64,000 nucleotides of DNA from Sphingomonadaceae bacterium (GCA_947477745.1 CANJUF010000015.1:1-64000), one strand, 5' to 3'; shown: positions 26,519 to 37,556, numbered from the stretch's first letter. Notes: generated by a model from the sequence alone, not told the origin. Numbers and translations: made by a program.

Positions 26519-29332
26519 GTGAGCGACGATACCGAAACCATCGATCCCACCGGTCCGGAGGGCGAGTACGAACGCATCGACATCGTCGATGAGATGAAGT
26601 CGAGCTACCTCGATTACGCGATGAGCGTGATCGTGGCCCGCGCGCTGCCTGACGTGCGCGATGGCCTCAAGCCGGTGCATCGCCGTATCCTGTTCGCGGC
26701 GCAGGAAGGCGGTATGGTCGCCGGCAGGCCCTATCGCAAGTGCGCCAAGATCGTCGGCGACGTGATGGGCAACTATCACCCGCATGGCGACAGCGCGATC
26801 TACTTTGCCCTGGTGCGCATGGCGCAGGACTGGTCGATGCGGGTGCCGCTGGTCGATGGCCAGGGCAACTTCGGCTCGATGGACCCGGACGATCCGGCCT
26901 CGATGCGTTACACCGAAGCGCGGCTCGCCAAGGTCGCCAATTCGCTGCTCGACGATCTCGACAAGGATACAGTCGATTTCGCAGACAACTATGATGGCTC
27001 GCGCCGCGAGCCGACCGTGCTTCCCGCGCGCTTCCCCAACCTGCTGGTCAACGGAGCGGGCGGCATCGCCGTCGGAATGGCGACCAACATCCCGCCGCAC
27101 AACCTTGGCGAGGTGATCGATGGCTGCCTTGCCTACATCGACGATCCCACGATCTCGTCCGAACAGCTTTTCGAGATCATCCCCGGCCCCGATTTCCCCA
27201 CCGCGCCGCTGATCCTTGGACAAGCAGGCGCGAGGTCCGCCTACATGACCGGGCGCGGCTCGATTATCCAGCGTTGCCGCCATGAGATCGAGGAAGGGCG
27301 CGGAGATCGGCGCTCAATCGTGCTCACCTCGATCCCCTATCAGGTCGGCAAATCGGGTCTGGTCGAAAAGATCGCCGAAGCGGCCAAGGACAAGCGCATC
27401 GAGGGCGTGTCCGACATTCGCGACGAATCGAGCCGCCTTGGCATGCGCGTCGTCATCGATCTCAAGCGCGATGCAACGCCGGAAGTCACGCTCAACCAGA
27501 TCTGGCGGCACTCCCCGGCGCAATCGAGCTTTCCGGCCAACATGCTGGCGATTCGCGGTGGCCGCCCCGAAGTGCTGGGCCTGCGCGACATTATCGCGGC
27601 TTTCATCCAGTTCCGCGAACAGGTCATTACTCGGCGCACCAAGTTCGAGCTGAACAAGGCGCGCAACCGCGCCCATATTTTGCTGGGCCTTGTCGTCGCC
27701 GTCTCCAACCTCGACGAGGTTGTGGCGATGATTCGCGGCGCCTCCAATCCGGCTGAAGCGCGCGCCCGGCTGCTGGCCAAGGAATGGCCGATCGGTGAGA
27801 TCGCGCCCTACATCCGCCTTGTCGAAGCGATCGAGCCCAGTGCCGATCAGGAAGGCGGCAGCTATCGCCTGTCCGAGGAACAGGTGAAGGCGATTCTCGA
27901 TCTTCGCCTGCACCGCCTCACCGCGCTCGGTCGCGACGAGATCGGCGATGAATTGAAGGAACTGGCCACCCGGATCGAGGAATACCTCGCCATCCTGGGC
28001 GACCGGGCAAAGCTTTACGAAGTGATGCGCGAGGAACTGCGCGAAGTGCGCGATGCCTATGCCACTCCGCGCGTCTCCGAGATCACCAGCGCGGCCGACG
28101 GCATCGACGACGAGGACTTGATCGCGCGCGAGGACATGGTCGTTACCGTCACCATGGACGGCTATATCAAGCGCACCCCGCTCTCCACATTCCGCGCACA
28201 GAACCGCGGCGGCAAGGGCCGCGCAGGCATGGCGACCAAGGAAGAAGATGCCGTGTCGGAGATGTTCGTCACCTCGACGCACACGCCGGTGCTGTTCTTC
28301 TCCACCGCGGGCAAGGTCTATCGCCTCAAGGTGTGGAAATTGCCCGAAGGCGGACCGGCCACGCGAGGACGGCCGATCATCAACCTGCTGCCCGCGCTCG
28401 ACGATGGCGAGGCTATCGCCACGGTTCTTCCGCTGCCCGAGGATGAGGACTGCTGGGGCGCGCTCAACGTCATGTTCGCCACTGCCAGGGGCGTGGTGCG
28501 CCGCAACTCGATGGCGACCTTCACTAACATTCGTAGCGTCGGCAAGATCGCCATGCGCTTCGACGAGGACAGCGACGATCGCCTGATCGGGGTTGCCTTG
28601 CTTACCGAGGGCGACGACGTGCTGCTTGCCTCAAGGCAAGGCAAGGCCATTCGTTTCCCGGCAGGCGACGTGCGTGAGTTCGTGGGAACATATGGCGCGG
28701 GCGTTCGCGGAATGCGGCTCGGCAAGGATGACGAGGTAATCTCGCTTTCGATCCTGCACCGGGTGGGGACTACTGCCGAAGAGCGCGAGGAATACCTGCG
28801 CTATGCGCCTTGGAAGCCCGAGAAGGATGGCGAAATGGCTGACCAGGCGCGCTTTGCCGAGATGGCCGAGCGTGAGCAGTTCATCCTTACGGTCTGCGCC
28901 AACGGCTATGGCAAGCTGTCCTCTGCCTATGAGTATCGGCGCACCGGTCGCGGCGGCCAGGGCATCACCAATATCGATAACATCGCCCGCAACGGCGCGG
29001 TCGTCGCCAGCTTCGCCGCAACCAAGGATGACCAGCTCATGCTTGTCACCAACCAGGCGAAGTTGATCCGCATCGGATTGGATTCACTCAGGGTTATCGG
29101 TCGCGGCAGCGCGGGCGTGCGGCTGTTCGACGTGGCCGATGGCGAAGCGGTGGTCAGCGCGGTGCGCATCGACGAGGATCCCGAGCCCGAAAACGAAGCC
29201 GAGGCAGCGATCGCTGAGGAGATTGCGGCGCGCGATTCGCACGAGACGATGCCCGAAACCGAGCCAGACCGCGACGATGCTACGCCGACTGAACCCGGCG
29301 CCGATGCCGACGACGCCGAGCCGGAGGAATGA
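26519..29332 (+). CDS. gyrA: DNA gyrase subunit A
   Basis: A 937-residue subunit of the type IIA topoisomerase that introduces negative supercoils. The catalytic tyrosine is Tyr131 in SMRYTEARL (E. coli Tyr122). The quinolone-determining region reads [19 protein letters not shown]: Ser92 aligns with E. coli Ser83, but Phe96 (codon TTT at 26804) stands where E. coli has Asp87. The C-terminal beta-pinwheel domain has the GyrA box as QNRGGKG, and the protein ends in a long acidic tail. It begins with GTG 26519. The stop overlaps the DUF952 gene (ATGA). Confidence 0.97.
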   Translation: MSDDTETIDPTGPEGEYERIDIVDEMKSSYLDYAMSVIVARALPDVRDGLKPVHRRILFAAQEGGMVAGRPYRKCAKIVGDVMGNYHPHGDSAIYFALVRMAQDWSMRVPLVDGQGNFGSMDPDDPASMRYTEARLAKVANSLLDDLDKDTVDFADNYDGSRREPTVLPARFPNLLVNGAGGIAVGMATNIPPHNLGEVIDGCLAYIDDPTISSEQLFEIIPGPDFPTAPLILGQAGARSAYMTGRGSIIQRCRHEIEEGRGDRRSIVLTSIPYQVGKSGLVEKIAEAAKDKRIEGVSDIRDESSRLGMRVVIDLKRDATPEVTLNQIWRHSPAQSSFPANMLAIRGGRPEVLGLRDIIAAFIQFREQVITRRTKFELNKARNRAHILLGLVVAVSNLDEVVAMIRGASNPAEARARLLAKEWPIGEIAPYIRLVEAIEPSADQEGGSYRLSEEQVKAILDLRLHRLTALGRDEIGDELKELATRIEEYLAILGDRAKLYEVMREELREVRDAYATPRVSEITSAADGIDDEDLIAREDMVVTVTMDGYIKRTPLSTFRAQNRGGKGRAGMATKEEDAVSEMFVTSTHTPVLFFSTAGKVYRLKVWKLPEGGPATRGRPIINLLPALDDGEAIATVLPLPEDEDCWGALNVMFATARGVVRRNSMATFTNIRSVGKIAMRFDEDSDDRLIGVALLTEGDDVLLASRQGKAIRFPAGDVREFVGTYGAGVRGMRLGKDDEVISLSILHRVGTTAEEREEYLRYAPWKPEKDGEMADQARFAEMAEREQFILTVCANGYGKLSSAYEYRRTGRGGQGITNIDNIARNGAVVASFAATKDDQLMLVTNQAKLIRIGLDSLRVIGRGSAGVRLFDVADGEAVVSAVRIDEDPEPENEAEAAIAEEIAARDSHETMPETEPDRDDATPTEPGADADDAEPEE

Positions 29333-29691
29333 GCGCGTTCCCCGGCGTCGCCTACAAGGTACTGACAGCGGCCCAGATGGCGCAATTCGAGCAAGACGGC
29401 AGGTTTGCCGGGGCACCGGTCGATTTGGCGGACGGATACATCCACATGTCGACCGTCGAGCAGCTTGGTGAAACCGTCGCGAAGCATTTCGCCGGGCAGG
29501 ACGATCTGTTCGTCCTTGCCATCGATCTGGTCACTCTGGGCGACGCGGTGAAATGGGAGCCGTCGCGCGGCGGCGCTCTGTTCCCGCACCTTTACGCGTC
29601 GCTGCCGCGCTCCGCCGTAATCGCTCAGGCGCCGCTGTCTCGATGTCCGGATGGCGTGATCGCTCTTCCGGCCGCCGCAGCGTCAATCTGA
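29329..29691 (+). CDS. DUF952 domain protein
   Basis: A 120-residue protein of the DUF952 family, recognised from [43 protein letters not shown] and [20 protein letters not shown]. The fold resembles ADP-ribosyltransferases but the biochemical role is not established. Its start overlaps the gyrA stop and its 3' end overlaps the convergent VOC gene by 9 bases. Confidence 0.85.
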   Translation: MSAFPGVAYKVLTAAQMAQFEQDGRFAGAPVDLADGYIHMSTVEQLGETVAKHFAGQDDLFVLAIDLVTLGDAVKWEPSRGGALFPHLYASLPRSAVIAQAPLSRCPDGVIALPAAAASI

Positions 29692-30078
29692 CAGCATGCA
29701 CACCGCTTCGATGTTTGCGCCGTCAGGGTCGAGCACGAAAGCCGCATAGTAATTCGGCGCGTAATGGGGACGAAGGCCCGGTGCGCCGTTGTCCTTGCCG
29801 CCGCCTGCCAGCGCCTCGGGGTGGAAGCCGTCGACCTGCTCGCGGGTCTGGGCGGTGAACGCGACATGGATGCCCTCGCCGACCGCCTCGTTGTCGCCAA
29901 TCCAGAACAGGCCGGAGTCGCCTTCGCCGCCATAGCCGATGGCCGTGCCGCCGCTTTCGGTCTGGTCCGGCCCGACCTGCATCGTCACTTTCATTCCTAA
30001 GGGTGCGAGTGCCCGGTCGTAGAACGCCTTCGCGCGTGCGATGTCGGTGACCGGGATGCCGACGTGATTGATCTCCAT
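29683..30078 (-). CDS. VOC-family (glyoxalase-like) protein
   Basis: A 131-residue vicinal-oxygen-chelate protein. It begins MEINHVGIPVTDIARAKAFYDRALAPLGM and ends YYAAFVLDPDGANIEAVCML, the two family signatures with His, Glu and metal-binding positions. GAGGA lies 7 bases before ATG 30078. Members range from glyoxalase I to dioxygenases and resistance proteins; the substrate is unknown. The open frame continues far upstream but that part is antisense to trmFO and not coding. Confidence 0.85.
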   Translation of the reverse strand: MEINHVGIPVTDIARAKAFYDRALAPLGMKVTMQVGPDQTESGGTAIGYGGEGDSGLFWIGDNEAVGEGIHVAFTAQTREQVDGFHPEALAGGGKDNGAPGLRPHYAPNYYAAFVLDPDGANIEAVCMLSD

Positions 30079-30123
30079 TTCAAAATCCTCGTCAGGTGGT
30101 TGTTGGCGTTGTAACGCGCTGCC

Positions 30124-31464
30124 ATGCATCAGGTTCACATCATTGGCGGCGGCCTTGCAGGCAGCGAAGCGGCGTGGCAACTGGCGCGGCGCGGGATCAG
30201 GGTCCGACTTTCCGAGATGCGCGGTACGGGTGAGCGATCGCCCGCGCATGAGACTAACTTTCTTGCCGAACTTGTCTGCTCCAACAGCTTCCGTTCCGAC
30301 GATGACGAGCACAATGCCGTCGGGCTGCTCCACCACGAAATGCGCGGCTGCCAATCGCTGATCATGAGCGCGGCCTCGGTGGCGCAGGTGCCCGCCGGAT
30401 CGGCCTTGGCCGTTGATCGCAAAGTTTTTTCCGCCGAGGTCGAGCGCCGTCTGGCCGCCCTGCCCTCGCTCCAGATCGTGCGCGAGCGGGTCGATACCTT
30501 GCCAGCCGAGGGCCTCACGATCGTCGCCACCGGGCCGCTTACAGCTGCTGCCCTGGCGGACTGCATCGGCGCTGAGACGGGCATGCAAGGGCTTGCCTTC
30601 TTCGACGCGATCGCCCCGATAATCCACTACGATACTATCGAGATGGACCGGTGCTGGATGGCCTCCCGGTGGGACAAGGGAGAGACCAAGGATTACATCA
30701 ACTGCCCGCTGACCAAGGAGCAATATCTCGCCTTTCATGCCGGACTGATCGCGGGCGAGAAAAGCGAATTCAAGGAGTGGGAAAAGGACACTCCCTACTT
30801 CCAGGGCTGCATGCCGATCGAGGTGATGGCCGAGCGCGGGCTCGACACCCTGCGCTTCGGACCAATGAAGCCGGTTGGCCTTGACAACCCGCACGATGCC
30901 ACTCCCGAATTTCCGAAAGGCCGCTGGCCTCACGCCGTGGTGCAACTGCGTCAGGACAACAAGCTGGGCACGCTCTGGAACATGGTCGGCTTCCAGACGA
31001 AGCTGAAGCACGGCGCGCAAAAGGAGCTGTTCCGCACCATTCCCGGCCTCGAGAACGCCGAGTTCGCGCGGCTGGGCGGGCTGCACCGCAACACCTTCAT
31101 CAATTCGCCGGTGCTGCTTGACCGGCAGCTGCGGTTGAAATCTGCGCCGCACATCCGCTTCGCCGGGCAGATCACCGGCTGCGAGGGCTATGTCGAGAGC
31201 GCCGCGATCGGCCTGCTGGCCGGATTGATGGCAGCGAGCGAGCTTTCGGGCCGCGACTGGACCTCGCCGCCGCGCACCACGGCGCTGGGCGCGCTGCTGT
31301 CGCATGTCACCGGTGATGCCGAGGCGGAGAGCTTTCAGCCGATGAATGTCAACTTCGGACTGTTCCCGCCGCTGCCCGATGTGAAGAAGAAGCAGCGCAA
31401 GCTTGCCTACACCGAGCGGGCCAAGGCTGATCTTGCCGGTTGGCTGCCCTTGCTGGCAAGTTGA
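30124..31464 (+). CDS. trmFO: Folate-dependent tRNA m5U54 methyltransferase
   Basis: A 446-residue FAD enzyme that methylates U54 in tRNA using methylenetetrahydrofolate. The N-terminal dinucleotide-binding motif is [20 protein letters not shown]. Family-specific blocks follow: [27 protein letters not shown]-like [48 protein letters not shown] and [14 protein letters not shown] [14 protein letters not shown]. Full length for the family. It abuts the convergent EF-hand gene with no gap. Confidence 0.96.
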   Translation: MHQVHIIGGGLAGSEAAWQLARRGIRVRLSEMRGTGERSPAHETNFLAELVCSNSFRSDDDEHNAVGLLHHEMRGCQSLIMSAASVAQVPAGSALAVDRKVFSAEVERRLAALPSLQIVRERVDTLPAEGLTIVATGPLTAAALADCIGAETGMQGLAFFDAIAPIIHYDTIEMDRCWMASRWDKGETKDYINCPLTKEQYLAFHAGLIAGEKSEFKEWEKDTPYFQGCMPIEVMAERGLDTLRFGPMKPVGLDNPHDATPEFPKGRWPHAVVQLRQDNKLGTLWNMVGFQTKLKHGAQKELFRTIPGLENAEFARLGGLHRNTFINSPVLLDRQLRLKSAPHIRFAGQITGCEGYVESAAIGLLAGLMAASELSGRDWTSPPRTTALGALLSHVTGDAEAESFQPMNVNFGLFPPLPDVKKKQRKLAYTERAKADLAGWLPLLAS

Positions 31465-31932
31465 TCAGCAGCGGCATTTGGGAGCGGCGGACTTCTTCGG
31501 CTTGGTCGTGGCGAATTCCGCCGGCGACAGTTCCCGGTTCCGGTCGCGGTCCGCGCCGTCGAACTTGTCCACCGTGGCCCCGGCCCATTCCTCGAAAGTG
31601 AGCAGGTTGTTGCCATCGCGGTCGAGCTTGCGGAAGCCGGGCGTGCGGACCGAGAGCATCTCGTTGCGGGTGATGCGCCCGTCGCGGTCGCGGTCATAGC
31701 GCCAGAAGCGGCGCTGCTCGCGCGTGATCGCGGTGGCTTCGGGCGGCGCAGGCCCCAGCTTGCCGCCCACATCGGCGGAGGGCAAAGGCGCGGGCGCGCT
31801 GGCGGCAGCCGGGAAATCCTCGGGCGCGGACGGCGGCTGCCCGGCGTCGATCTCGGCGCGGCCCTGCCACCAGAACAGCCCGGCTGACACGAACAGCAGC
31901 GCGGCCAGTGCGCCAAGGACGATACGGTTCAT
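31465..31932 (-). CDS. EF-hand protein with N-terminal membrane anchor
   Basis: A 155-residue protein. Residues 5-24 are a hydrophobic signal or anchor (VLGALAALLFVSAGLFWW), followed by a Pro/Ala-rich linker. Three EF-hand loops follow: DRDRDGRITRNEM, DRDGNNLLTFEEW and DRDRNRELSPAEF, each with Asp/Asn at the calcium positions and a Glu at position 12. Probably a periplasmic calcium-binding protein. It abuts trmFO tail to tail. Confidence 0.82.
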   Translation of the reverse strand: MNRIVLGALAALLFVSAGLFWWQGRAEIDAGQPPSAPEDFPAAASAPAPLPSADVGGKLGPAPPEATAITREQRRFWRYDRDRDGRITRNEMLSVRTPGFRKLDRDGNNLLTFEEWAGATVDKFDGADRDRNRELSPAEFATTKPKKSAAPKCRC

Positions 31933-31969
31933 TTGCCCCTTCCCCTTTCTTGCGCGATCTTACAGCACC

Positions 31970-32620
31970 TTACCTTCCGAGCAATCCGATCCGCATCGCT
32001 CGCAGCAGCGAGCCGGGGTTATCGGCCGCCTTTCCCTTTGTCGCGGCATCGCGCGCAAGCCCGTAAAGCACCGCCAGTGGGCGCAGCGCGCGCGGCAAGG
32101 CAATCCGGCTCCACTCAAGTTCCCGCATCAGCCTGGCGGCCGTCTCGCGTTCGCCGGGATCGGTGAGCCGCGCGGCAAGGTCGGCAAGCGCCCAGCCCTC
32201 ACCCGCCGCCTGGGCGTCTTGCTGAGCGCCGGGGCATCCCGCCAGACGCGCCAGCGCCGCCGCAGCCGCTCCCCTGCCTTGGCAGAAGGCGCGCATCGCA
32301 TCAGCATCGAGCGTTTCGGGCTCTGCGAGGTTCTCCCAGCCGTCGACCAGAGCGATCAGTCCGGAAGCATGCTCGCCCCAGCACTCGATCAGCGCCATCA
32401 ATGGCTCGCCGGTCGGCCGGTCCTGCGCCTCGCGCGCCAGCATGTCGCGCCACCACGCGAGCCTGATTTGCGCCAGCATCGGCTCGCTCGAACTTCGCAG
32501 CACACCCGCCAGCCGGGCATCGAGCGCAAGCAGCGCTAGCCATGCCCGGCGCACCCGCCCCGGCGCATAGGCAAGCGCCAGTCGGTGCAGGTTCGGCAGG
32601 GTTTCAAGCAGATCATCCAT
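31970..32620 (-). CDS. Squalene/phytoene-synthase-like protein, probably not catalytic
   Basis: A 216-residue helical protein. The segment MLAQIRLAWWRDMLAREA matches the conserved IRLxWWRD motif of the squalene/phytoene synthase superfamily. However, it is shorter than true synthases (about 280-350) and I see neither Asp-rich DxxxD substrate motif. It resembles the NDUFAF6-like or HpnC/D-like degenerate branch common in sphingomonads. ATG 32620 is used since 25 extra upstream residues look unrelated. Confidence 0.7.
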   Translation of the reverse strand: MDDLLETLPNLHRLALAYAPGRVRRAWLALLALDARLAGVLRSSSEPMLAQIRLAWWRDMLAREAQDRPTGEPLMALIECWGEHASGLIALVDGWENLAEPETLDADAMRAFCQGRGAAAAALARLAGCPGAQQDAQAAGEGWALADLAARLTDPGERETAARLMRELEWSRIALPRALRPLAVLYGLARDAATKGKAADNPGSLLRAMRIGLLGR

Positions 32621-32906
32621 CGCCAACGCCTTGCCTTGGCGGGCCTGCAATACGCCACAAAAATCGCGCGGATTTCCCCGTTTAAACCATGCCAAACCGT
32701 CTATCCGAATCGCCGGTTAACCGCCCGATCTGGCCCGGACGAACGCTGTTCGTCGTCGGCAGCAGATCTCCAACAACCTCATTTTCCGGGATAATCGCGC
32801 GGCAAAATTGTGATTTGTTAACCAAGGCTTTTCATCGGTCCCTTACAACGTTGGCTCTATCGACCGATCTAATCATCGACTGAATGTACCGCAGAAGGCC
32901 GAAAAC

Positions 32907-34493
32907 ATGATAATGGCTATCCGCACCCTCATGCGCAAACTGTCCCGGAATCTGGGAGGCAATGCTGCCATGCTGGTCGCTCTCGGACTGCCGGCATTGA
33001 TCGGCGGTACCGGCCTCGCCGTGGATATCGGCCAGTGGTATCTTTGGAAACGCGATCTTCAGCTTGCGGTCGATCAGGCCGCCTTGGCCGGCGCGTGGGC
33101 GCGCACCCAGACAGCGACCGAAACCGCCTATGCCAGCCGGGCCACGCAGGAATACAACGCCAACCTGGGGCTGGTGTCCGACTTCGCGTCGGCGCCGACC
33201 ATAGCCCTGGCCGACTATGCCGGGGGCGACGACAACAGCGTCACCGTTTCGGCGTCTGCCACGCGCAGGCTGCCCTTCACCGGCATGTTCCTGCCCGAAC
33301 CCACCGTCGTCACGGTGCATGCGCAGGCCCAATATGCCGAGGGCGCCACCTTCACCAGTTGCATCGTCTCGCTCGACGAGGACGACGACGGCACCATTAC
33401 CATCAGCGGCACCGCGCTGCTTACGGCGCGCTGCGGCATTGCTGCGCTTTCGACATCGGACCAGTCGATCATAATCAACGGCACGCCGGAAATCGATGCG
33501 GGCTGGGTGCTTTCGCGCGGCGGCATCGACGACTGGCTCTCGGTCCACACCGATGACGAGATCCACGAATATCTTGACGGCCTGTTCGATCCCTTCGCCG
33601 AGCTTTCCCCGCCCAATCCGGCGGAAAGCCAGGTCTCGCGCACCTATACCTGCGTCAAGGGAACGACGACGACCCGGGCGGACCGCAACAACAAGACGAC
33701 CATAACTTATACCTACTGGCGCGGCGCCGATTACAACACGGCGACGCAGACCAATTACAACCGCGCCAAGGTTCCTGAAGTCACCGAGGCGATGGAAACC
33801 TACGTGATCGTGTCCAATGACACCGTGGCGGGGGTTACCTATACCACCACGACCACGTGGACGATGCTCAACAACTCTGCGCAGAATTCGCTGTGGGAGA
33901 AGAAGCAGACCGTTGTCGCGACGACCATCTCCAACGTTTCCAAGAAGACGGATCCCGATTTCGCATCGCTTATGCCGGGCACCTACACCGATATCAAGGT
34001 GGCCTGCCCGACCAGCCTCGCCAAGGGCGTCTACGTGATCAACGGCGGCTCGCTTGAGATCACCGGCCAGTATCCGGTGGTCGGTAACGGCGTGATGTTT
34101 ATTCTCAAGAACGGCGCCAGCCTCAAGATCACCGGCGGCTCTAACATCAACCTGACCGCGATGCAGGCGTCCGATCTCACCGCCAGAGGCGTGTCCGCCG
34201 ACGATGCCAACAAGCTTGCCGGCATGCTCGTGTTCGAGGATCGCAATTCGCAGGGCAACAACGGCAACAGGATCAACGGCAACTCGTCGACCGTGCTCAA
34301 CGGCACGATTTACCTGCCCAAGAGCGGTATCCAGTTTTCCGGAACCGCATCGGTGACGAGCCAGTGCCTGATGATCGCGGCACTGACCATCGAATTCACC
34401 GGCACCACCGACATGAGCACGTTCTGCCCGGCGGGCCTGACCAACGACGATGTCGTCGCTAACGAGATCAGCAAGGTGACGCTGGTCGTATGA
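32907..34493 (+). CDS. TadG-like pilus-associated protein
   Basis: A 528-residue protein. The N-terminus (about residues 15-70) is the Tad/TadG-type signal: GGNAAMLVALGLPALIGGTGLAVDIGQWYLWKRDLQLAVDQAALAGAW, one transmembrane helix followed by the conserved region that replaces pseudopilin processing. The remaining 450 residues are extracytoplasmic, Thr/Asn/Ser-rich and beta-like, with three or more cysteines. TadG proteins support the Flp/Tad adhesive pilus. No flp, cpa or tad assembly genes occur nearby. AGAAGG precedes the start. It overlaps the next gene (ATGA). Confidence 0.8.
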   Translation: MIMAIRTLMRKLSRNLGGNAAMLVALGLPALIGGTGLAVDIGQWYLWKRDLQLAVDQAALAGAWARTQTATETAYASRATQEYNANLGLVSDFASAPTIALADYAGGDDNSVTVSASATRRLPFTGMFLPEPTVVTVHAQAQYAEGATFTSCIVSLDEDDDGTITISGTALLTARCGIAALSTSDQSIIINGTPEIDAGWVLSRGGIDDWLSVHTDDEIHEYLDGLFDPFAELSPPNPAESQVSRTYTCVKGTTTTRADRNNKTTITYTYWRGADYNTATQTNYNRAKVPEVTEAMETYVIVSNDTVAGVTYTTTTTWTMLNNSAQNSLWEKKQTVVATTISNVSKKTDPDFASLMPGTYTDIKVACPTSLAKGVYVINGGSLEITGQYPVVGNGVMFILKNGASLKITGGSNINLTAMQASDLTARGVSADDANKLAGMLVFEDRNSQGNNGNRINGNSSTVLNGTIYLPKSGIQFSGTASVTSQCLMIAALTIEFTGTTDMSTFCPAGLTNDDVVANEISKVTLVV

Positions 34494-34975
34494 TGGCCTT
34501 GCCCCGCCTTCTCGCCGCGCTGCGCTCGGACAGGTCCGGTTCGGTCCTGGTCGAGACGGCGTTCGTCGGCCCGATCGTGATCCTGATGAGCCTTGGCGCA
34601 TTTCAGGTCGGCTCGATGGTCGCGCGCAACAGCGAGCTGGTGGGCGCGGTCGGCAGTACGAGCAGCACCAGTTCGACCTCGGGCGGCAGCACCAGCACCA
34701 GCTCGACATCGGGCGGTACTTCGAGCACCAGCACGACTTCGGGAGGCACTTCCACCAGCACGACCACGGGCGGGAGTACCACTACGGGCGGTACCAGCAC
34801 AACCAGCACGACTTCGGGCGGCACCAGCAGCTGGGGCGGCAGCAGCACAACCTCGGGCGGCACGTCGAGTACCACTACGACCTCGGGAGGTGCCTCCAGC
34901 AGCAGCTCGACTACGGGCGGTAGCAGCAGCCGGGGCGGGAGTAGCAGCCGGGGCGGCGGCTGGCGCTGGCCCTAG
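34490..34975 (+). CDS. TadE-like protein with a Ser/Thr/Gly repeat tail
   Basis: A 161-residue protein. Residues 14-50 carry a TadE-type segment ([20 protein letters not shown], with the conserved Glu22 and a transmembrane helix). Instead of the usual TadE body there follow about 107 residues of degenerate decapeptide units of the form (S/T)xxxxTSGG, ending [11 protein letters not shown]. The frame is intact and overlaps the TadG-like gene by ATGA, so the arrangement is not an obvious frameshift. The tail could be a flexible surface stalk or adhesive domain. The 3' end overlaps convergent pdhB by 4 bases. Confidence 0.72.
   Translation: MMALPRLLAALRSDRSGSVLVETAFVGPIVILMSLGAFQVGSMVARNSELVGAVGSTSSTSSTSGGSTSTSSTSGGTSSTSTTSGGTSTSTTTGGSTTTGGTSTTSTTSGGTSSWGGSSTTSGGTSSTTTTSGGASSSSSTTGGSSSRGGSSSRGGGWRWP
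34655..34955 (+). repeat. Degenerate in-frame repeats in the TadE-like gene
   Basis: About ten copies of a roughly 30-base unit, varying in length (19-33 bases), each ending in a conserved TCGGGCGGY or ACGGGCGG-type block encoding (T/S)GG. Spacers are made of AGC/ACC/ACG codons for Ser and Thr. Such arrays change copy number by slippage, so length variation between strains is expected. Confidence 0.7.
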
Positions 34976-36354
34976 GTGCGGTAGCAGACCTTCCTGACCG
35001 CCTCGGCAATCCGCGCCGCGTCGATCAGCGCAGCCTTCTCGAGGTTTGCGGCGTAGGGCAGCGGTACGTCCTCGTTGCACACACGCATCACCGGCGCATC
35101 AAGGTCGTCGAAGCCCTGTTCCATGCACAGCGCGATCACTTCCGACGCGATCGAGCATGTCGGCCAGCCTTCCTCGGCGACCACCATGCGGTTGGTTTTC
35201 GCCAGGCTGGCGAGGATCGCCTCGCGGTCGAGCGGGCGCAGGGTCCTCAGGTCGATCACCTCCGCCTCAATCCCCTCGCCCGCCAGCGCCTGCGCAGCCT
35301 CGAGCGAGATCCCGACGCCGATCGAATAGGTCACGATGGTCACGTCACGGCCTTCGCGTACAACCCGCGCCTTGCCGATCGGCACGATGTGATCGTCGCC
35401 TTCGGGAACCTCGAAACTGCGCCCGTAGACAAGCTCGTTTTCAAGGAACACGACCGGGTCTTCGGAGCGGATCGCGGCCTTCAGAAGTCCCTTGGCGTCA
35501 TCGGCCGAATAGGGCGCGATCACTACGAGGCCCGGCACGCTGGCGTACCAGGGCGCGTAGTTCTGGCTGTGCTGCGCGCCGACGCGGCTGGCCGCGCCGT
35601 TGGGGCCGCGAAACACCACCGGGCAGCGCATCTGTCCGCCCGACATGTAGTGGGTCTTGGCAGCAGAATTGACGATGTGGTCGATCGCCTGCATCGCGAA
35701 GTTGAAGGTCATGAATTCGACGATCGGCCGCAGGCCGCCCATTGCCGCGCCGGTGCCGATGCCGGCAAAGCCATATTCGGTGATTGGGGTGTCGATCACG
35801 CGGGTGTCGCCGAATTCCTCGAGCAAGCCCTGCGTCACCTTGTAGGCACCCTGATACTGGGCAACCTCCTCTCCCATGACGAAGACGCGCGGATCGGCGC
35901 GCATTTCCTCGGCCATCGCGTCGCGCAGCGCCTCGCGCACGGTCATCGTGCTGGTTGCTCCGCCCTGCGGCGCATCGGCGGACGGTGCGGGTGCAGGTTT
36001 TTCATCGCGCGCAATCTCGGGTTCGGGCGGGGCTTGCGCCCCTGCGGAGGCAGGAGCCTCGGCTGGCGGCGATTTCTCTTTGGAGGCCCCTGCCTGCGCA
36101 GGAGCTTCCGAATCGTCTCCTTCGAGCACAGCGATGACCGTCCCGACCTTCACGTTCTGCGTGCCTTCGGGGACCATGATCGCGCCGATCGTGCCCTCGT
36201 CGACGGCTTCGAATTCCATCGTCGCCTTGTCGGTCTCGATCTCGGCGAGAATATCGCCCGAGGCGACCTCGTCGCCCTCCTTGACGAGCCAGCGCGTGAG
36301 TGTGCCTTCTTCCATGGTGGGAGAGAGCGCGGGCATCTTGATCTCGGTCGCCAT
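34972..36354 (-). CDS. pdhB: Pyruvate dehydrogenase E1 beta subunit with lipoyl domain
   Basis: A 460-residue subunit. Residues 1-80 are a biotinyl/lipoyl domain with the lipoyl-lysine in [17 protein letters not shown]; a Pro/Ala linker follows to about 130. The transketolase central and C-terminal domains include [50 protein letters not shown] and [17 protein letters not shown]1 decarboxylates pyruvate for acetyl-CoA formation. The fused lipoyl domain on E1-beta is typical of alphaproteobacteria. It overlaps pdhA by one base. Confidence 0.96.
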   Translation of the reverse strand: MATEIKMPALSPTMEEGTLTRWLVKEGDEVASGDILAEIETDKATMEFEAVDEGTIGAIMVPEGTQNVKVGTVIAVLEGDDSEAPAQAGASKEKSPPAEAPASAGAQAPPEPEIARDEKPAPAPSADAPQGGATSTMTVREALRDAMAEEMRADPRVFVMGEEVAQYQGAYKVTQGLLEEFGDTRVIDTPITEYGFAGIGTGAAMGGLRPIVEFMTFNFAMQAIDHIVNSAAKTHYMSGGQMRCPVVFRGPNGAASRVGAQHSQNYAPWYASVPGLVVIAPYSADDAKGLLKAAIRSEDPVVFLENELVYGRSFEVPEGDDHIVPIGKARVVREGRDVTIVTYSIGVGISLEAAQALAGEGIEAEVIDLRTLRPLDREAILASLAKTNRMVVAEEGWPTCSIASEVIALCMEQGFDDLDAPVMRVCNEDVPLPYAANLEKAALIDAARIAEAVRKVCYRT

Positions 36355-37442
36355 CAGCCGCGCTCCACCAGAACATCGGTATAGAGTTCGGCAAGTTCCG
36401 GTTCGGGCGAGCTTTCGGCAAAATCGGCAGCTTCGCCGACCACCCCGCGGATCCGCTTGTCGAGCGCCTTTAGGCTCTCCTCGCTTTCGCCCAGTTCGAT
36501 GAGTTCCTTCTTCGCCCGTTCGATCGGATCGTTATGCTCGCGCACGTCGTCGACCTCGGCGCGGGTACGGTACTTGGCCGGGTCCGACATCGAGTGGCCG
36601 CGATAGCGATAGGTGTTGAGCTCCATCAGCACCGGGCCATTGCCGCCGCGGACATGAGCAAGCGCCAGTTCGGCTGCCTGGCGCACCTCGAGCACGTCCA
36701 TGCCGTTGACGTCCATGCCGGGGATACGGAACGCGGTGCCGCGGCGGTGGAAATGGGTCTCGGCCGAGGAACGCTTGGACGCGGTACCCATCGCGTACTG
36801 GTTGTCCTCGACCACGAAGATGATCGGCAGCTTCCACAGGCTCGCCATGTTGAAGGTCTCGTAGACCTGGCCCTGGTTGGCCGCGCCGTCGCCGAAATAG
36901 GCGATGCACACCCCGCCATCACCGCGATACTTGTGCGCAAAGGCAAGCCCCGCGCCAAGCGGCACCTGCGCGCCGACGATGCCGTGACCACCGTAAAAGC
37001 GCTTCTCGGTGCTGAACATGTGCATCGAGCCGCCCTTGCCCTTCGATATGCCGGCCTGCCTGCCGGTCAGCTCGGCCATGATGATCTTGGGGTCGAGGCC
37101 GTAGGCGAGCATGTGGCCGTGATCGCGGTAGCCGGTGATGACGCTGTCACGCTCCTGATCGAGCGCCGATTGCAGCCCGACCGCGACCGCTTCCTGTCCG
37201 ATATAGAGATGGCAGAAGCCGCCGATCAGGCCGAGCCCGTAAAGCTGCCCTGCCTTTTCCTCGAAACGGCGGATCAGCAGCATCTGCTCGTAGAAGCCGA
37301 TCAGCTCGTCCCTAGTGGCCTTGTAGCGCGGCGATTTGGCGTGAGCCGTCTGCAGGCTGCGCAGCTCGAAATCGGGATCGGATGCGGCTTCTGCCTCGGC
37401 CTGCTTCGGCTTTGCGGATTTCGGCTGGGCGGCTCGTGGCAA
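36354..37442 (-). CDS. pdhA: Pyruvate dehydrogenase E1 alpha subunit
   Basis: A 362-residue thiamine-diphosphate-binding subunit. The TPP motif is [39 protein letters not shown]. The phosphorylation-loop region [12 protein letters not shown] and the [14 protein letters not shown] segment are conserved. TTG 37442 is chosen as start because GGGAG lies 6 bases upstream and the residues before it are not conserved; the longer frame starts at TTG 37475. Genes for E2 and E3 are not in the window. Confidence 0.95.
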   Translation of the reverse strand: MPRAAQPKSAKPKQAEAEAASDPDFELRSLQTAHAKSPRYKATRDELIGFYEQMLLIRRFEEKAGQLYGLGLIGGFCHLYIGQEAVAVGLQSALDQERDSVITGYRDHGHMLAYGLDPKIIMAELTGRQAGISKGKGGSMHMFSTEKRFYGGHGIVGAQVPLGAGLAFAHKYRGDGGVCIAYFGDGAANQGQVYETFNMASLWKLPIIFVVEDNQYAMGTASKRSSAETHFHRRGTAFRIPGMDVNGMDVLEVRQAAELALAHVRGGNGPVLMELNTYRYRGHSMSDPAKYRTRAEVDDVREHNDPIERAKKELIELGESEESLKALDKRIRGVVGEAADFAESSPEPELAELYTDVLVERG

Positions 37443-37556
37443 GGTTGGCTCCCGTGACGGACACTGTGGACCCAATATAGAGCCCTGTGCGAATGCTTGA
37501 AGGCTTATTCGCGACGATATCGGAAGCTTTATCGGTTGTGGCCGCGTGGAGCAGGC

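Noticed and set aside
29683..31305. 540-codon minus-strand frame containing the VOC gene
   Set aside because: Only the last 131 codons match a protein family and have a ribosome binding site; the rest lies opposite trmFO.
34655..34955. Repeat array considered as a CRISPR
   Set aside because: The units are imperfect, without constant-length unique spacers, and are read in one open frame as Ser/Thr/Gly residues. No cas genes are present.
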